This document shows, piece after piece, positions 62,858 to 64,000 of a stretch of DNA of 64,000 nucleotides. Under the pieces are notes generated by a model. The model did no database searches. It was not told the DNA's origin and was given only the letters and a program-made list of their open reading frames with translations. A program made the translations under genes and the position numbers. Within the stretch, counting starts at the first letter, position 1. Every line of letters starts with the position of its first letter. Origin of the DNA: CALAED01 sp035765195 (GTDB taxonomy: Bacteria > Actinomycetota > Actinomycetes > Streptosporangiales > Streptosporangiaceae); assembly GCA_035765195.1 (NCBI GenBank), contig DASTYC010000013.1, positions 1 through 64,000 of the forward strand. Direction: 5' to 3'.

Positions 62858-63424
62858 TCACAGTCCGGCGGTCCCCGGGCGGGTGGACCGGGACGGTTCC
62901 GGCGGGTCGTCGTCGATCTCGAAGAACTCCGGCAGTGTGGCGTTCCCGGCGAGCGGCAGCAGCCGGGCGAGCAGCTTGCGCCGCGCGCTCCGGATGGTCG
63001 CCGCGGCGTCGTTGTAGAAGCGCCGCGCGAAGGCGACCTTATGCGCCGCCGACTCCAGCTCGTCGAGCAGGGTGCCGCCGTCCTCGCGCTGCACCACGTT
63101 GCCGCGGAAGTCCGGTTGTTCGACGACCGCGCGCAGCGCCCTGGACAGGTCGCTTTCGGCGAACTCCCTGCCGTCCGCGTCCGCCGTCCGCGCCTCGTGC
63201 GCCGCCGCCGCGAGCAACAGGCTGGTGGCGGGATCGAGCAGGCGCGAAGCGGCCAGTTCCAGGGCGACGGCGGACCGCCGGACGAGCGCGGCGTCCAGGG
63301 CCGCCCGCGCGGTGTCCACGCGCGCGTGCAGCCGGTCCAGCCTGGAGGCCCGCCACGAGATGTACAGGCCGACGACGAACAAGATGCCGGCCACGAGAAG
63401 GACGTCGAACAGCCACTCCGGCAT
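62858..63424 (-). CDS. Membrane-anchored protein of unknown function
   Basis: Product of 188 residues. One N-terminal TM helix (WLFDVLLVAGILFVVGLYIS, about 3-22) is followed by an Ala/Arg-rich, helical cytoplasmic-type domain with AALDAALVRRSAVALELAASRLLD and KVAFARRFYNDAAATIRSARRKL. The second region resembles the LemA helical repeat, but this is only a similarity. It sits between the PimA-type glycosyltransferase gene and the DUF3048 gene. The ATG at 63424 is taken; a GTG at 63427 is possible. Confidence 0.75.
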   Translation of the reverse strand: MPEWLFDVLLVAGILFVVGLYISWRASRLDRLHARVDTARAALDAALVRRSAVALELAASRLLDPATSLLLAAAAHEARTADADGREFAESDLSRALRAVVEQPDFRGNVVQREDGGTLLDELESAAHKVAFARRFYNDAAATIRSARRKLLARLLPLAGNATLPEFFEIDDDPPEPSRSTRPGTAGL

Positions 63425-63470
63425 CACGTGGAAACACTCCCCGCGCACGTCGGCGCATCAGGCCCGCCGG

Positions 63471-63514
63471 GTCTCACTTGGGGCTCACTTACGGCTCACT
63501 TAGGGCTCACTAGG
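63471..63514. repeat. Four 11-bp direct repeats, GGCTCACTTAN (PHO-box-like)
   Basis: Units at 63471-63481, 63482-63492, 63493-63503 and 63504-63514 share CTCACTT or CTCACTA with an 11-bp period. Actinobacterial PhoP binds direct repeats of 11 bp related to GTTCACC; here the core is GCTCACT (5 of 7). The array overlaps the end of the glycosyltransferase gene and lies upstream of the next gene. Confidence 0.6.
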
Positions 63515-64000
63515 TGCGCAGCCGGGACTCGACGACTCCGGCGCCCCGATCGACGGCGACCGTCTCGTACACCCGGACGACCGCGCGGGCCACGGTGGAC
63601 CAGTCGTACGCCCGTACCGCCGCGCGCGCCTCCGCGGACAGCTGTTTGCGCCGGGCGGGGTCGTCGAGCAGCTCGCCGGCCGCCGCGGCCAGCGCGGCGG
63701 GGTCGCCGGCCGGGAACAACGCACCGGCGCGGCCGCCGTGCAGCACCCGGCGGAAGGCCTCGATGTCGCTGGCCAGGATAGGCGCGCCCGCGGACATGGC
63801 CTCGGCCAGCACGATGCCGAAGCTCTCGCCGCCGATGTTCGGCGCGACGAACACATCCACCGAATGGTAGGCACGGACCTTGTCCTCGTCGCTGACCAGG
63901 CCGAGCGCGACGACGCGGTCGCGCAGCCCGGGCGAGACCTTCGCGCACACCTCATCGGCGTCGCCCGGCCCGGCGAGCAGCAGGCGCAGCCCCGGCCGTT
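63510..64000 (-). CDS. GT4 glycosyltransferase, PimA-type mannosyltransferase (3' part, truncated by the window edge)
   Basis: Only the C-terminal Rossmann domain (about 163 residues) is present; the gene continues beyond position 64000. The sequence PGLRLLLAGPGDADE, YHSVDVFVAPNIGGESFGIVLAEAMSAGAPILASD contains the E-x7-E motif of retaining GT-B enzymes. Its position before pdxS, and the pattern in Streptomyces, suggest phosphatidyl-myo-inositol mannosyltransferase. The acceptor cannot be confirmed from this half. Confidence 0.85.
   Translation of the reverse strand, partial: RPGLRLLLAGPGDADEVCAKVSPGLRDRVVALGLVSDEDKVRAYHSVDVFVAPNIGGESFGIVLAEAMSAGAPILASDIEAFRRVLHGGRAGALFPAGDPAALAAAAGELLDDPARRKQLSAEARAAVRAYDWSTVARAVVRVYETVAVDRGAGVVESRLRT

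Overview
The window is high-GC DNA, roughly 70% G+C by eye, with many GTG and TTG starts and long GC-driven antisense open frames. The gene content and order are those of a mycelial-type actinobacterium. The arg cluster, pheST, infC-rpmI-rplT, alaS-ruvX-mltG-aroE and pdxST-yebC-ruvCAB-yajC-secDF-apt-rel blocks match conserved blocks I know from Streptomyces. A Streptosporangiales-type genus is a reasonable guess, but the sequence alone does not settle it. No CRISPR array, tRNA gene, transposase or prophage was seen. The rRNA genes themselves lie just outside the left edge.

Layout. (1) 1-465: promoter and leader of a leftward rRNA operon, behind tyrS. (2) 466-11329: tyrS, a 3-methyladenine DNA glycosylase, then argC-argJ-argB-argD-argF-argR-argG-argH, all leftward. 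The argC, argJ, argB and argD genes and the argF-argR pair are joined by 4-nt start/stop overlaps, and a candidate ArgR operator overlaps the argC promoter. (3) 11456-16298: a membrane-anchored Ser/Thr kinase diverges from a rightward island holding a cytochrome P450, an unknown 3-TM protein, a solute-binding lipoprotein and a possible 44-aa lipoprotein. (4) 16305-21877: pheS-pheT, a PAS histidine kinase and a STAS protein. (5) 22600-29941: a rightward oligopeptide ABC transporter (binding protein, two permeases, two ATPases) with a gamma-glutamyltransferase-family enzyme. (6) 29988-32581: trmH-type methylase, rplT, rpmI and infC, with an unusual ATC start and an attenuator in the infC leader. 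(7) 32581-40376: rarA, a DUF948 protein, a small membrane protein, alaS, ruvX, mltG and aroE. (8) 40455-47427: a mycothiol-dependent-type DinB-fold protein, aspS, hisS, a metallo-hydrolase, a membrane cyclophilin and a DUF349 protein. (9) 47430-64000: rel, apt, secF, secD, yajC, ruvB, a repeat ORF, ruvA, ruvC, an Eis-like acetyltransferase, yebC, pdxT, an unknown gene, pdxS, a DUF3048 lipoprotein, an unknown membrane-anchored protein and the 3' part of a PimA-type glycosyltransferase.

Most of the window is translation, arginine and vitamin B6 synthesis, protein export, recombination and stringent control. The most unusual feature is a 132-codon ORF made of four 32-34-residue tandem repeats. 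It sits exactly between ruvA and ruvB and shares a 4-nt overlap with each of them (55501-55899). The second area of interest is the kinase / 3-TM protein / solute-binding lipoprotein island at 11.4-16.3 kb, which resembles an amino-acid-sensing module. Smaller regulatory candidates are the double TTGCATA element at argC, the infC attenuator, a 4x12-bp array at the cyclophilin promoter, and a 4x11-bp PHO-box-like array at 63471-63514.
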